Part shown: piece by piece, positions 48,701-61,730 of the stretch | Layout: each line of letters starts with the position of its first letter | Numbering within the stretch: position 1 is the stretch's first letter | Assembly: GCA_001949185.1 (NCBI GenBank) | Contig: BDGG01000002.1 | Span: 5,074,448 to 5,138,447 of the forward strand | DNA from: Ramazzottius varieornatus | Lineage: Eukaryota; Tardigrada; Eutardigrada; Parachela; Ramazzottiidae | Direction of reading: 5' to 3' | DNA length: 64,000 bases | Program-made: the position numbers and the translations under genes | Notes under the pieces: model-generated | Databases searched by the model: none | Told to the model about the DNA's origin: nothing | Seen by the model: only the letters and a program-made list of their open reading frames with translations

Positions 48701-49231
48701 TCACTTTCGGCCAGGACCTATCAGAAAAATAAGGAGAAGGTCAAGTGTGGGACGTGAACCATAAAGGTTAGCTTCTGACTATTCCATTACACCAGTTCAA
48801 GGTCATATCTCACCTCCAGCGAACCGTGCAGAATCGAGGGCCATCAGGCTGTTGGCAGCACGACTTCCAGCGTTGAATCGTCCGAGACCCAAATCGATAG
48901 CCTTCTTCGAGGGAGCAGCAAACCTGTTTACATAGCCAAAGAGTAAATAAGAAATGCTGAAGTTGGACATTGGTAAACAGTTTATTCCCATGACGTACGT
49001 GTTTTCTGGCAGGGCATTCAGAACATCATGGTAGCGGCCTGCGTAAAGGTCATACACTGCTCGCTCGTATCCGGCCCTGTATTGTTCAGCGAGGAGCCGG
49101 CTCAGTTCCTCTTCCGAATATGCTTGTCCAGCATTGTCTTCTGGGGTTGCTTTGATGGGACTTCCATGCGCCACGAGAGCCACGGCGGCCAACGCGACAG
49201 CCAATACGCAGACGTTTCGGGAGACTGCCAT
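48701..49231 (-). CDS. DH31: Diuretic hormone 31 (calcitonin-like) neuropeptide precursor
   Basis: Exons 49231-48999, 48923-48814 and 48717-48701 (119 residues). Signal peptide (VCVLAVALAAVALVAHGS) at the N-terminus, a spacer with a Tyr-rich helix (YRAGYERAVYDLYAGRY), then a Lys-Lys cleavage site and the mature peptide beginning AIDLGLGRFNAGS and ending SARFAGGP, followed by Gly-Arg-Lys-stop for amidation. The mature peptide is exactly 31 residues and fits DH31 (x-DLGLxRG-x ... FAGGP-amide). The last six codons depend on a 17-base exon; reading through instead gives a premature end in GGEI. DH31 acts through a calcitonin-type receptor and raises cAMP. Confidence 0.9.
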
Positions 49232-52200
49232 CTTTGAAGAGGAAAGCCTACATGAATACAAGAGATAATAGATAAAGCGAATACGTCATTATTATTGAGT
49301 AGGTCGCAATGCTTAATTTTCACAGGCTCTAATCCTACTTCCGCTGCGTAGAGTTTAATCAGCTCAAAACCCGGGATTCAAAACTAACACAGTACTGCAC
49401 CCAAATCAAAAGAACTCTTTATGAAAGACCCAGGGACTTGATCCAGTTTTATGAAAAGGATGGTTTATCTTGTCTGCAGTGCACACCAGCATACGATGTG
49501 GTCCTTGTTTCTCTTTATGACTGTCTCTTCCTTTTCCCAACTCACTCGCATTTCGAAAGCAGCGAACCTTTTGCATGATTGAGTAGGAACGAACCCGGGG
49601 TCGACAGTGATGTCATGCTGTGGTAAAACATTTACAATTTTAATGAGATCCCCGTTGGTTACCCGCGTCAAGAGAATCCGCCTGTGCTTCCCATCGTGAG
49701 AAAAAGGGTTTTCCGCTACACGCTAAACTTTTCGACAAGACAGTTCCAAAATCAGGCTATCGGAACTCCCTCACAAGTCCACAAAGTTCCTCCACAGTCG
49801 ATCCATTCTGACCGATCTTCCTCGATATTTATTACCAAAACAACCCGAGATAGCTCTGTTGATCCAGAAAACTCAAGGCAGTGTTGCTCCTGAAGTTTTC
49901 CGCTCGCATGACTGAAAAAGTCTCCTAGAATATCAGATGGAAAACTCAAGGAATTTTGGAAGGCCAGCGGCCCTTAGATACAGTAAGGTATGATGGGCGC
50001 GGTTCGAAAAATCGTCCCGTTAAGGAATGTACATACGGTTAGATCTTACCTTCTAGGTTAGGACAGGTAAGGGCTCTTGATAAGGTCTTGGGGAACTCGA
50101 AGGTGGCTTGAAGTGCTCGAAGAGACTTGCGATGGGATAAAGGTATGCAACGAAACCTGTAGGATAACCTATTGGAACTTGACTGGAAGTGGCACGAGAT
50201 GTGAAAAGACTAAGGAGGGAAAAGGAATTCCGCCGGACGTGTCAGATAAGGAAATGAAATGGCGATGTGTTCTTTGGTCGCGCTTATATGCCGAGACTGG
50301 ACCAACAATCTAAAGCCTTCCAGAGAGAAAACGGCTTCTCATTAATTGGTCATGCGGATGCCGAGAAGAATGGCTGCAGGTTGCCCTTCCCTCAACCGGA
50401 AGCAATCTTGTATCTTGCCTCTTGAAGCCCCTATGTACAGATTTGTGTGCTTCCCGTTCCCCACCAATAGTTCTGCTCCCTTTGAGGTTTTACGTTGTTA
50501 GTTACACACTATACATGCAGTGACGCACACTCGTGTGAAGGCACCAAACCACGTGCAAGTACCGCATTTCCGCCCTGAGATGTCGAAATATTGCGTTTCA
50601 GTTGCGCCAAGTGCCGCCAAATCAGTTTGTAATGTGTCTTTTCGGCTCATTTTAGTGTACAAGCGTGCAGCATAAACCCCATTGTTGACGGATATACTAC
50701 GGTCGTCTTGGGCCTAATGTCAAAAGCTGGAAACTGACACCGACACCATTAAAATGACCTTGGTGTTTGAGTAAAGCCGATTTAGTTAAACTTTGTCACG
50801 CAATTTAGACATTCGACCAGACAGAAATCACTCAGATATCCCCCGGTCGAGTTTCCTGAAGAAAAATTACAAATACAATTGAACGTAATAGATTGTCTTT
50901 GATCGAGTGCATTGGTAAACTTCATCGGGCCAGGACCAAAGGTTAGATTGACCTTTGCCGAGTGGAGTGCCACTCAGAGGTAGGAAAGATTACCGGGAGA
51001 TTCAATAACTATTTTGTTTCTTCGGCGAAAAATTCTCAATTGAAAAACGGCCGATGCACCTCAAGTACATATTTCATTAGCCTTCTGGCTACGATAAGGG
51101 TTCCTGGCTAGTCAGATATGGCTCCGAAGTGATTTGACACCAGTTACGCAGTAAATTTCTGGATTATGAGGAGCTTGTTACACCACGGATGGTTTAATGA
51201 ACTGACAGACCCGCGGGCTCTACACGTTCCGCGCAAGTTACTACTATATAACCGCTGGACCAAGGTTGGCCTCCACAAATGTCACCATGGATTAGTTCCT
51301 CGTCGATCACGTTGTACTCAGTTCCGCCACTTTGATGAGAAAACGATTAGGCACAGGATGAGGGTTTGAGGGTAAATGTTGCTAGTCTGTGAACACCCAG
51401 CATGTTACTCGAATTTATTAGATGTCACCGCTGTCAAGATTACAGTAAGTACGCATCGATATCAATATCGATTGATTCCAGTTAGGTATTTTGAGCCGGT
51501 TTATTACCCCCAGGATGTCAAGTTAATTAACTAGCAAACCATGATCCATTCAATTTCCTAATAGTCAGGCAGCACTATTCCTCTTCTCAAGTTACACTCA
51601 GTGAAGATAAACGTGGCACACCGCGATTTTAAATTTGCATTGAAAATAAAATACTTATTGTAGCTGGTGATAACGCCAAGGTCGAAATGGCATTATTTAT
51701 CATTCTATAGCGTTAATGAACTTTGCGGATGATGAGCAAAATTAATTGATTTAGATTCAGCTCAACTTTTAAGAACAAAAAGACCACACCCTGCGAGGCT
51801 GCGACTTGACCAAATTCTACAATATCATTTACTCGAAACCCGAGGAGTTGTACATTTACATAACACAAAATACTGTGCTGCTGTACAAGCGCCGAGACGT
51901 GAAATTTCTTCAGACAGGTTTTGAAGTAAATAGCATCAAAATCCCAGTGAAAACAAACCGCTTTTCCCGAAGACTTCTTTTTACAAGTAAAGCCTGTTTG
52001 GTAGGTTTGATCTCCACAATAATGAGTTTTAGCAGTTCCCGAGGTCCAGGCAACAAGGGCGACATCTGGAAGCCACCGATGACTTCCGCAGTCGGACTAG
52101 TCCGGGCCAAGCTTTGCCGCCGGACGCCAAGCAAAGTAACCCTCAGGGGCCATTCCAACAGGTCAAAGTTTTTTTGTTTCCGGTTCCGTCAGTACCGTCA

Positions 52201-52323
52201 CCTCCGTGCTGTACCATATATAGGACCCCACTTTTCTTTTTACAGCTTTCCATCTTAATTTGCTGCACATCCATGTTGAAAGCTACGATTATACGGTCCT
52301 AAGATTTGCAGTATTTTGTAGGT
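49232..52323. other. 3.1-kb gap, no gene recognised
   Basis: It lies between the divergent DH31 and PTRH2 genes. The longest open frame (51806-52258, plus, no ATG at its start) is not conserved in any way I can see. The sequence is A/T-richer from about 51400 to 51800. The parts next to 49231 and 52324 should be promoters. Confidence 0.4.
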
Positions 52324-53396
52324 ATGCCGGATTTCTCGCAAGGACTCCCTCTTAACAGCAACCAGATCCAGATAGGCGTTTTCCTTGGAGGGATACTTGG
52401 AGGGTTGATCGCCGGTTGGATGCTTCGTGGAAGACAGTCGAGGGAAACTTTCCAGTTTGGACGTCAGCTCTCCACCTCCACGTCTAAAGCCGGTCGGTGT
52501 GTCTATGCCCTGTTACGCTTTCGGTCGTAAGCCGTGGCATTACTCTAAACATTTGCACTTAGTCTTAGTGTCGTCTCCGCGGCTTGATGGCGGATCTACG
52601 ATCGTTCGGATCATCTACTAACTAGCTGCGAAGATGTTCCTTTGCATGTGCGAAATTCGTCATTGCTTACTTTCAGGTGCGTCCATCGGGAAACCTGTTG
52701 AAAGAGTTTCAGTGTCGTCCAAGAAGAGCGGAAAAGCATCACCTCACTCGCACGGTGACTCAGACTGGCTATCGACGTCAGAGGAGGAGGAAACCGGAGA
52801 TGTAAGTAAACCGTTTTCGTGTTCACGTAAGACAGAACGTTCGATCGAAGTTTTGCTACATGAAACTTTGAACTCCGACGTTAGACCGTGGGATGGTGGG
52901 TTGGTTAAATCGTGAACATAAATAGGGTATGGTGGTTCGCTTTAGGAAGAAAGAGCAGAAAAGCAAACCTCACGTTGATGCTCCGTTCTAGGCTGCAGCA
53001 AAGAAACCCCTCAGATCTCGTTCCAAATCAAAACCCATGAAACAAGCCCTCAAAATGAACTTCCTAGTCCGGATGGACCTGGATATGGGGAAGGGGAAGA
53101 TCTGTGCACAAGTGGCCCATGCCGCAGTGGGGGCATACGAAGAGGCTGTCCGCAAAAGAGACCCAAACCTAAGAGCGTGGCAGAGATATGGTCAGGCAAA
53201 GGTTGCTTTGAAGGTCCCCGATGAAGAAACTCTCCTGTCGTTGACACAACAAGCAAAAGAGGCTGGTTTAAACGTTTATGTTGTTAGAGATGCTGGTAGA
53301 ACTCAGATTGCTGCTGGGTCTTTGACAGTTGCTGCCATAGGACCTGGCGAAGTGTCCGCGGTTGATAAAATAACCGGCCATCTGAAACTTCTTTAG
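52324..53396 (+). CDS. PTRH2: Peptidyl-tRNA hydrolase 2 (mitochondrial, Bit1)
   Basis: Frees peptides from prematurely released peptidyl-tRNA. In animals it is a mitochondrial outer-membrane-linked protein that also links to anoikis. Exons 52324-52492, 52677-52801 and 52992-53396 (232 residues). N-terminal membrane anchor (IGVFLGGILGGLIAGWML), a Ser/Lys-rich linker with SDWLSTSEEEETGD, then the Pth2 domain: MNFLVRMDLDMGKGKICAQ, VAHAAVGAYEEAV, WQRYGQAKVALKVPDEETLL, YVVRDAGRTQIAAGSLTVAA, GPGEVSAVDKITGHLKLL-stop. The catalytic-type residues of the family (Lys and His in GKGKxxAQxxHA, Asp in RDAGRTQ) are present. Start: the ATG at 52324 directly precedes the anchor. Confidence 0.95.
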
Positions 53397-53907
53397 TTGG
53401 TCATTTGAGGTTTAATTCCCTAACGGTACCGGTAAACGTTACCGCTGGTATTCTCGTGAAAATATGCTCTCTTCAAAATAGTCGTGTGCAGCGTGCATTG
53501 TTCCTTTGTTTCTTCCAGGCGTTTCAGTATTAGCAATATCTCTATGACAGCACTTTTTTGGCCTAACATTCTTCGAGGAAAGACCTCGGTCGATTAGTGG
53601 TGCTTTCTGTAGGGACATCATGAAGTCAGCCTATCACAATAATGAGTATATCTTACAGATGCCGCAGTAGTCGTGCGTTGGGCTTTTCGGGGTTGCGGAC
53701 CTCCGTTATCTTCGCTTCCTCCAGAGTATCACCGCTTCGTCCTTAGAAACCCTTTCGAGGCCGACCTTGACATGGTGTTCGTGTGGGGTTGGTTAGTTAT
53801 AGAGTTCTGTACTAATTAGTCTGGGTTTTCGGACGTGTCATGGCTGATGAGTGCTGGTATAATGGTTAGGGTCGACGTTGAAGATGTGGTGAATTGTAAG
53901 ACGGACC
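53397..53907. other. Spacer PTRH2 / PTPMT1
   Basis: It holds the PTRH2 3' UTR and PTPMT1 promoter. A box-A-like string (TGGTATAATGGTTAGG) at about 53855-53870 resembles part of a tRNA gene, but no B box or cloverleaf follows, so no tRNA is called. Confidence 0.4.
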
Positions 53908-54795
53908 ATGGATAATCCAGATGGGGAGGATGCTTTGACGAAGGCCGCGATCGAAAGGAAAGAAGGAGGAAATGAACAAGTACGCGTAGCTGCGCCCGGA
54001 AATCAAGTGGAGGATAGAGACCTCATCGTGCCGTCCGAGACGCAGGAAATCGTTGAACCGGTTGCACCTGTTTCGTCAACGTCTTCCGTTCCAATGTCTC
54101 GAACACGTCAGATTCAGACTGTCTTCCGCAAAGCGCTGTTCTTCCCTTCGTTAGCCTATAATGCTTTGTCAGAGAAATTCACGTCACGAACCTGGTACAA
54201 CAGGATAGATAACCACGTCATTCTGGGTGCGCTTCCGTTCCGATCTGTGATCGCCAACGTGGCTGCCACCGAGAATGTGAAGGGAATCATTTCTTTCAAT
54301 GAGGATTACGAGGTGAATCCACGGTGGTATGCGACGTCCGAGGAGATGGCCAAGCTGGGTATCAAGCATGTGCGACTTCCGGTGGAAGACTACACGGCGT
54401 CACCTAGCCTGACTCAAGTACAAGAAGGACTAAAGTTCATAGAAGACGTGAAGAAGGAAGGCGGTACTGTTTACATCCATTGTAAAGCAGGAAGGTTCCG
54501 GAGTGCTTTCTTCGCGTCGGCCTATGTCATTGCTTCTCAAAAACTGCGGGCGGAACCTGCGGTCTTGCTGGTTCAGGAGAAGAGGCCGCAGATGTGGCTG
54601 GGACCCAAGCAGATCCGGAAGCTCCAGATGTTTCACAACAGGTACTTCTTTGACTGTCACTAGTGGTCTCAGAAGCACCGAACTATCCTCGAGTGTGCAT
54701 CATCGCTTCTTTGCAGTTTGTATCCGGACGACCAGGAAGACCTTCTCGTAGAGCCACCGAAACCGCCCAGCGTGCCGTCGACTCCGATACCGTAG
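53908..54795 (+). CDS. PTPMT1: Mitochondrial protein-tyrosine phosphatase 1 (phosphatidylglycerophosphatase)
   Basis: Dephosphorylates phosphatidylglycerophosphate in cardiolipin synthesis, in the inner mitochondrial membrane. Exons 53908-54641 and 54717-54795 (270 residues). Family blocks: FFPSLAYNALSEKF, TWYNRIDNHVILGALPFRSV, ENVKGIISFNEDYE, MAKLGIKHVRLPVEDYTASP, VYIHCKAGRFRSAFFASAYV (CX5R with Cys and Arg intact), RPQMWLGPKQIRKLQMFHN. The N-terminal 65 residues are acidic and not conserved, so targeting may rely on a later basic segment (RQIQTVFRKALFF). Without the last splice the frame ends in RYFFDCH at 54663; with it the tail is LYPDDQEDLLVEPPKPP and PSTPIP. Both are possible; the second reads as real coding sequence. 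Confidence 0.88.
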
Positions 54796-55426
54796 CGTCG
54801 TGGGCTGTTTTTTCTTCTTCGGAGGTCTAGGTTCGTCGTTTGACGTTATGCAAAAGCTAAACTGTTCATACTGATTGTCAGTGTATTGTGCGCGCTGGTT
54901 CGATCAATGTCACAATCACGAACCGCGACTGCAGGAACTTCAGCGGTCCGTCGCAACCCACTTGTCCGTTTGTTCTTCATTGATCTTAATTTTGTCTAAT
55001 ATATCTGGAGGCTTTTGTGTTCTGGGCTTCTGTCATCTGTCATAACAGAATAGCGATTGCCTTGTGATGCAAGCAATATAATTTCGACTACGAAGAGTGT
55101 GTTGTACAGCAATAATATTCTTGTAGACGGAACTTGGTAGTTTCTCACAGTCTAGCCTAAAGTTGCATGCTGAAAGTATCGATCTTTCCGATGGTGGCAT
55201 ACTGCATGCAGGAAGGGAATTAACGACCGTTCTGTTGGCAACCGTTACGGAATATGTGGGTAGATTGATCTGCGTTTTGGATTCCGAGCCAGCCAGCAGC
55301 TGTCGAATTTCAAGGAAGTTATCGTAAAGAGAGGAATTAGAGCACAGCCGTATGGTAAAATTCTAAACGAATGACCGACGCTTACTAAACTTTCCTTTGT
55401 GCGAGTTTCGACAGAATCCTGTCTGT

Positions 55427-55613
55427 TTATGCCGAATCATCCATAATACGAATACGAATCTCCTTGCGTCTTCGGGATGAACCTTTCACTTTAATCGGGA
55501 TTATCTTGTCCTCGGAAAGGCCGAATAAAGTCTGAAGCGCGTTTTCGACGATGGATGTTACCGACGCCGCCGCTTCCGTGGAAGATTGGGACTCGCTGAA
55601 ATACACGGTTACG
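55427..55613 (-). CDS. Exon-like fragment, possibly RPP14/POP5-like
   Basis: A minus-strand frame after a good acceptor (TTCCTCAG) reads VTVYFSESQSSTEAAASVTS, then VENALQTLFGLSEDKIIPIK, and ends RIRIMDDSA-stop. The beta strand followed by a helix and LFG recalls the RNase P/MRP subunit family RPP14/POP5 (VCLEFQD ... AVKDLFGE), but the fragment is short, lacks the family's last strand, and I found no upstream exon or ATG. The identification is a guess; coding status is moderately likely. Confidence 0.3.
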
Positions 55614-58556
55614 CTGAGGAAGAAGCCGCTGTAAGTCCAAAAGCTTTGTCTATTTCTATTTCCTTGTTTTGAAAATTGAGAGGGCGAGGCTTCGAGCTTT
55701 TGTTGTACATATGGTTTCTTGTTTCTGGCTATCGGTGACAAATATTTTATTTGCTTGCTTAATGAATATGGTTGTTATTGACTTGTTCAAATATTCAGGA
55801 GCCAGATCAGCAAGTCGGATTGGACATTGGCTAAAAGTTGAATGGTCGAATGGTAACTTTCTGTATCGATCTGCACGAGGCTGCGGAAGATAACTTCTGT
55901 TCGATTTTGCATGTTCCTACTGTCGATAAATTTGCCGCAGAGATTTAGCCAGCAAGGGCTCTGCGATCGATTGTGTGGACCTACTTCCTTGTATGGCGAC
56001 AGTGACTTTGTTAGGTGATAATTTGGTTACCGGGAAGCACGTCCAGTAATTGATCGTACCCTGTACTGGACAGCTACGACACTTTTCGATTGAAGCTCAT
56101 GTGTCTTGCTACGCACGAAGTACTCGATGAAGTAACCCAATTTAAACACTAATCACAGGTATGAATTAAAGTTTGCTGAAGGTTTTGACAGCTTTGAGAT
56201 TTATGTGATAGACAGTTTGATCACGTCGTCGAGCTCGTGATGTGTACAAAGCTCCATCTGCGCCATGTTTTTATAGACTAGCTGCTAACTCTAAATACAC
56301 TCTCAGGCGTATTTCCAGATGTAGCTGATGTAGGTCAGATCATTCCCGAAAGGAGATGTGATACCCATGCGGCTAACTTAATGGTCATGCATGGAATACG
56401 GAGAACCAGCAGTACGCACAGGAAGTCGTCCGTCACTCACATAGGCTCTTCGCAGTTCGCAGCCTTCCTGCGTTTTCCATGAGGCTGTCCTATAGGGTGA
56501 GAGGAAAAACGGGTTCTTATGAAGTGCTGGAAGAAAGGTTATAGTTTTTGATCTATCCGTCTAGAGATTAGGAAAAAACTGGTGACCGATGAGGTTGTCT
56601 CTGGTACCTGAGATTATGTTCGATTATGGCAGAATGTGGGTTGATGATAACCAATTAGTCGAGAGTTTAATCGGCAACGACGGATTCGAGCTTCGCAATC
56701 CTCTGTTCCCCCACTGTGAAACTGTCATTCAGCCGTCTTGACGATCATGCGAGTCATCTTCTGCAGAACAGTCATAGCTCATATAGCTACATATATCATG
56801 GCCAAATAGAACCAAAAATGGAGTCGATCTATAGCGTGACACCGTTTATCGTTTTCTTTTTGTGTGCGTTTAGTGTAGACAATCTGTTCTTTGATGGATT
56901 CGTTGCTTTTCGATAAGTCTGCCACCCCCAAATTTTAATGCTAGGTATATGCCAAAGCAGCTCACGAGAAACTGAATGGAATACAGCCACCAGTTTGAAG
57001 GAAGGCAGCCAGCTTCCAAGACGATTTATGATAAACTGTTTTGTCAGCCGGCATGTTTACGGGAGGACTGGTGAGAGTGGAATCTTGGTGGTCAAGCCTG
57101 GGCTTCGTGGTCTTGCGGCATCTTGAATGAACGTCAACAGCCTGATAGTGAACGATGAAGTTGCCTCACCGCATTTCTGAAGGAAGCTTGTCTTTCAAAT
57201 AGCCTTCTCTCGACGAAAAAATCCATTCAACGACGGACTTTTCTCTGTTGACAGTCAAGAGCGGCATTTCATAATTCAATGAGGCATTCTCGATATAAAC
57301 ATCATCTTTTTCAAACACGAACTCTACAAGCGGTTTGAAGCGACAAAAAAAGTGTAGCATTGTGCGTCTGCCGTGTTGCGTATACCTGTCAACCTTACAC
57401 GATCATCTATCGTAAAAACGTATACGTGGGCCATGTAATTTGACGACTTGGTGGCCGCAACCAAAAAAGTTCCGTTTGCTGTGCTAAAGTCATAATGTAG
57501 GCTTTTTCTTCAGAGAAGCGGACGGAAGAGCGTCTGCCGGTCAAGTGGTCAAGTCTCTGGAGGTCGCCACCGGTTAAGACAGTCAATATTGTATCGCTTC
57601 CAGCCTAGCCGGATCGCTAGTTCGTCAGACAAAAAAGCTGATTTCACGATAGCAGGTTGCACCTGGATTTTATGCCAATTTCATGGCCGTTTCTGGTCAA
57701 AAACCTGCCAACATCAGATAAAAAGCTGATTAGACGCTAATTACAAGCTCAGTTAAATCAAATTTCGTGCGTAGGACCCGTGAGTGAAGGACTTCAGAGC
57801 AGGGACCGAGAACCCGACTGGGCTGGTTGTGCCTCTGGTCTTTAACGAACTTCCGTTTACTCAGTTACTCTGACCACAACTTCGACCACGGCAATATCAA
57901 GACTCGATAGCCCACTCTCGAACGTCCAGATCGGGCTCAACCAAGTGAACGAACGAGGTTGTTCCGGAGACGTTGTGTGCTGCTTGTTACAAGCTTAGGC
58001 TCGCCCGAAGTTTCTAACTAGAAAAGCTTGCCCAGGTGCTGAAGAAGAATCACAGGAGGAATTTTTGTCGAGCGGACCTCGTCGAATACTTGGCTTGGGG
58101 AAATCTGCTGGACCGAGGACTTCCTGTCGGAGAACGAGCTGCGAAAGTAATTTTCCTGCGCACTGATAGTAATGTTTGTACGTGGTATCTGCCTGAGCAG
58201 AAGGTGCACTTCTCATGAGTCTCATCCGCAATGGATGTACGGTGCTGTGTCTGCCGATAGTGAAGTTGCAGGTGGTCGAACAGGTTTAGCGCAGAATTTC
58301 GCGTGTTCTGAGGTGGATCCGTGTGTCTAATGACGCCAATGAAATACTGGTTTTGATTGAGTACATGCAGTAACAGCCCAATCACTGAGTTGATGCGGTA
58401 CGAAATTGCGGTTATGTTTGCGAATAGTCTAACTCAAGTCTGATGGTTCAGAACTTTACGTATGGTATGAGTACAGCGTTTCCAGGTATTAATTGTCTGA
58501 GCAAGTGACTTGGGTATGTAATTGATCTAACAATTTTGGATTATACTCCGTCGCAG

Positions 58557-58664
58557 ACTTTGACACCAGATCACTGTACTTCCTCTTGGGAACATTCTGC
58601 AAAGGTACATTCAAGGGGGAGATTGTTCCACTCGGCCACAAGTTCTGTTCGGACTATTTTTCCG
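58557..58664 (+). other. Exon-like segment, unrecognised
   Basis: A stretch between an AG (CCGTCGCAG) and a GTAAGG donor has one open frame with protein-like content: FDTRSLYFLLGTFCKGTFKG, then EIVPLGHKFCSDYFSG. Length 108 bases, phase 1 at both ends. No neighbouring exon was found, so this may be chance. Confidence 0.25.
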
Positions 58665-61600
58665 GTAAGGCGAAGTGCGCATCTTCTGCGTGCATGGAGC
58701 CCGGATCGGGTTCCCGTGCGTGGCTCCCGAAGACTGTCCTTCTCCCGTTGTATTTCGGAGATTGACAGACGTAACTTAGACCGAACGATGAAAATGTGTC
58801 GTCTAGTACCGTTGGCTCGCTAGTTTCAAGACAGATTTGCGTTCGTGGACGTTTCTGGTTTTCGCGGTCGTTCTGACCAGTTTTTGACGTTTTAATGACT
58901 GCTTGCGCCGGATGTGCTTTGCATAATCAAATCTGAATGTCGTCTGATGTATCTACTGCCACAGAAAATTCGCGTTTTACTACGAATTTGATTGGCACTG
59001 GGCTGCGGCATTACAGTCTCGATATCCCAAATAGCAGATCAAACGTTTCCTGAGCGGTATAACAAAATTCGCTTTATCGTACTGTACTCATAAGTCGCTT
59101 ACAGACTTATCTTCGTAACTCCGTGAAAGGAGGATGATTGATGAAGATATTTGGACACTACACTCGTTTCGGACTGTGGCGCGATTACACGTTGATGTTC
59201 TTCATCTTTTGTTAGACCAGATGGTAAAAAATTTGTATTCGTACTTAATATATGCACTTTGCCATGTAATTCACGCTGGTGACTTGCGAGCTCTTTTATG
59301 TTGCTTGTCGATCAAATTCGCGGACGTTCAATAGCGAAGAGGCCGTGAGAATGGGATTCAGAGCCATAAGCTTGCGCATGCAACAATCGTACTATGGTTA
59401 TTGTTTTATGGGCGTGGCAGCGAACAGGCTTCTTACGGCATTGATATTTATAAGCCTTATTTATGAAAGGCATATGGGTGGTGTTGAGCACGCGTGAACT
59501 ATATGATCAAAGATCCGTTTAGACATTCAAACACGATGTTACCATCGGAAGAGTCGGTGTTTACCGGTGGAACAAGGAAGTAAAGTCATAGTGAACGCAA
59601 GCTCATGCAATTAATTACCCTATAGTACAGTATATAGCTGATGGTACCTTTATCTTACCATAGAAACTGTAATAAGTGAGAACTATAAGAGTGTATATTG
59701 CCGTAGATGGAAAAAACCTGATTGCCTAGAGGAAAAATGTTTTCGGTTCTCTTCGAACAGCTGGAAAGCGTATTCCGGACCCGATGACATCCGAACCTTC
59801 AGTCGATAAGGCGCTATGATTTCGAATCGAAAACACACGAGTCTGGTGATAAAAAACAAAGATAAAGTTTAAGGGGAATTCCGATATGATTAGGTGGATA
59901 TGATTAGGTAATTGCTTGTCGGATACTTGTTGTCCTGGTTTAGTAAGCTGTGAACGGGTGTTCTGGATAAGCTAAAGATTTTTTTGTTTCTCTTTCAGTG
60001 CGTTCGAAGAGATTATCTCTGTACTCAGGGCTGTTCATTCCATGCATAATTCTGAGCACTTTACCAGAGATTCTGTCGGAATATTATTGTTGTTGATTTA
60101 ATATACGACTTGGTATGCGATGATATTGGCAGGAATTTTTTATCAGAAATGACCCACAGAAGTTATACACGACGACGCTCGTCCCATCCCGTGACAGCTT
60201 GTTTTCAACGGAAACGTCCAACTCAATTTTTTTCGACTCGGAATTCGTACGTTTATCATTACAGAGACCTTCGCCGTTCCTTGAGGTGCGTGTTTCCGGT
60301 ACATGCTGTTTTCCCTCAATGAGGAAGTTCGAAAGTTTACTCTTCCTACACGACTCTAGAATACGCTGAGACGTTTTTTCGTCGAATTAGTGTGTTAAGT
60401 TACACTGTGTCTGGTCTCTTTATGAAACCGTGAATTTCCACATTTCAATTCAGTGGCCGTAATTACGGATTCCTCGTTTTAAGATCGGTTATTATCCAAT
60501 GGAAAGTATGTTGTTATTTGTGGGTGGTGATTGATGTCCTGTCAGCACGAGACATTTTCGTCAAGGTCTCATCAAGATATTATTGGCAGCCGACGCATTT
60601 GTCTCCGACAAGTAGACATTGTAAATTTGAAACTGAAAATGTTGTAATTAAACGTCGCCACCCCGATGTCCCTCCTTGTCTGCGTCCTCCGCTCCGACAT
60701 GATCTCCATCAGGTTGTGCATGTCCCTCTATCCTGTAGGAAGATCACTCATTTATGTTTATGGAAATCGTGTTTGTGTGGTGGAGGTCGCAGCTACTAAT
60801 CGTTACAAACTGGTTATTCCATGTCTGCCTTATCGGGCTGGGGAAGCATTTGGAAAATTAAGTGCAGGCACGCTGGGCTCGAGTCGTCTAATCTTTCCAG
60901 CTATTAGAGCTCTCGAGTTGATTTACCTTGAAATATGTGCTCGCTATCTCACATCGGCACTTTGCTCTTGCTTCGGTGGATGGTTAACGACGTGCACTTT
61001 GCTCCGAGCTCGTTCGTCGACTACTGTAAACCGCCCGTGCGCTTCATATAGCTAGCTCTTCTCAAGTGGTTCGGCGCGTTTGAACGAAATTAAATGGTCA
61101 TGACCCCTCTTATGTCTGTTCCCGGAAGGAAGACGACAAATTTGAAACAAGTCAGGCGGAATTTAGAAATGCTTCGGTGCCAGATAGCAGCTTTTCGGTC
61201 ATTTCGGAACTTCATCGAAGTGTAAGGGGGGACCCTTACCCACTATCGAGGTCACGTTGGCTCTCCGAGTCTCCGGGAAGTTGGAATATGCGCACTTAGC
61301 TGGAGGGTCCGATATGCGGTCTCCTTGGTCGCAATTCAAAATATACAATGATCTCACACGACATGGGCAATAACAGCAAATTATATCAACAGAATAATAC
61401 ATCAAACTACAGGATGATCTACATTTCCCGTGAAGGATCTACTGCTGTGCTGAAAGCCTAAGGACGCGACCGGACCATCTGGTCTTGTATTCACTGAAGC
61501 TCTTGGCCGTGTAAACAGACTGCCATCAGCGATTAGCTCATTTCCGTTCGGCGATGACCACTGTCCATTACCAGAAGAGATATGAACCCGAGTTGGAAAT

Positions 61601-61730
61601 TGCAAAGTAATGAGATATGACACGAAGGCGCACATTCTTAATGGTGACATGGAATCTAATTGAATACCCTAATGAATGGCTGGGTGCTGATTGCGATGAG
61701 CCTGGAATTTGTCCAGCTGTTCTCTTGAAG

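Noticed and set aside
48740-48800. tRNA-like string (TGGTGTAATGG then GGTTCACGTCC) downstream of the DH31 second exon
   Set aside because: A- and B-box spacing is right, but neither acceptor nor T-stem pairs; it lies inside the last DH31 intron and no tRNA is supported.
51806-52258. 150-codon plus-strand ORF upstream of PTRH2
   Set aside because: It does not begin with ATG, has no homology I can see, and runs through A/T-rich sequence in front of the PTRH2 start.
53850-53875. A-box-like TGGTATAATGGTTAGG before PTPMT1
   Set aside because: No B box or cloverleaf follows within tRNA distance.
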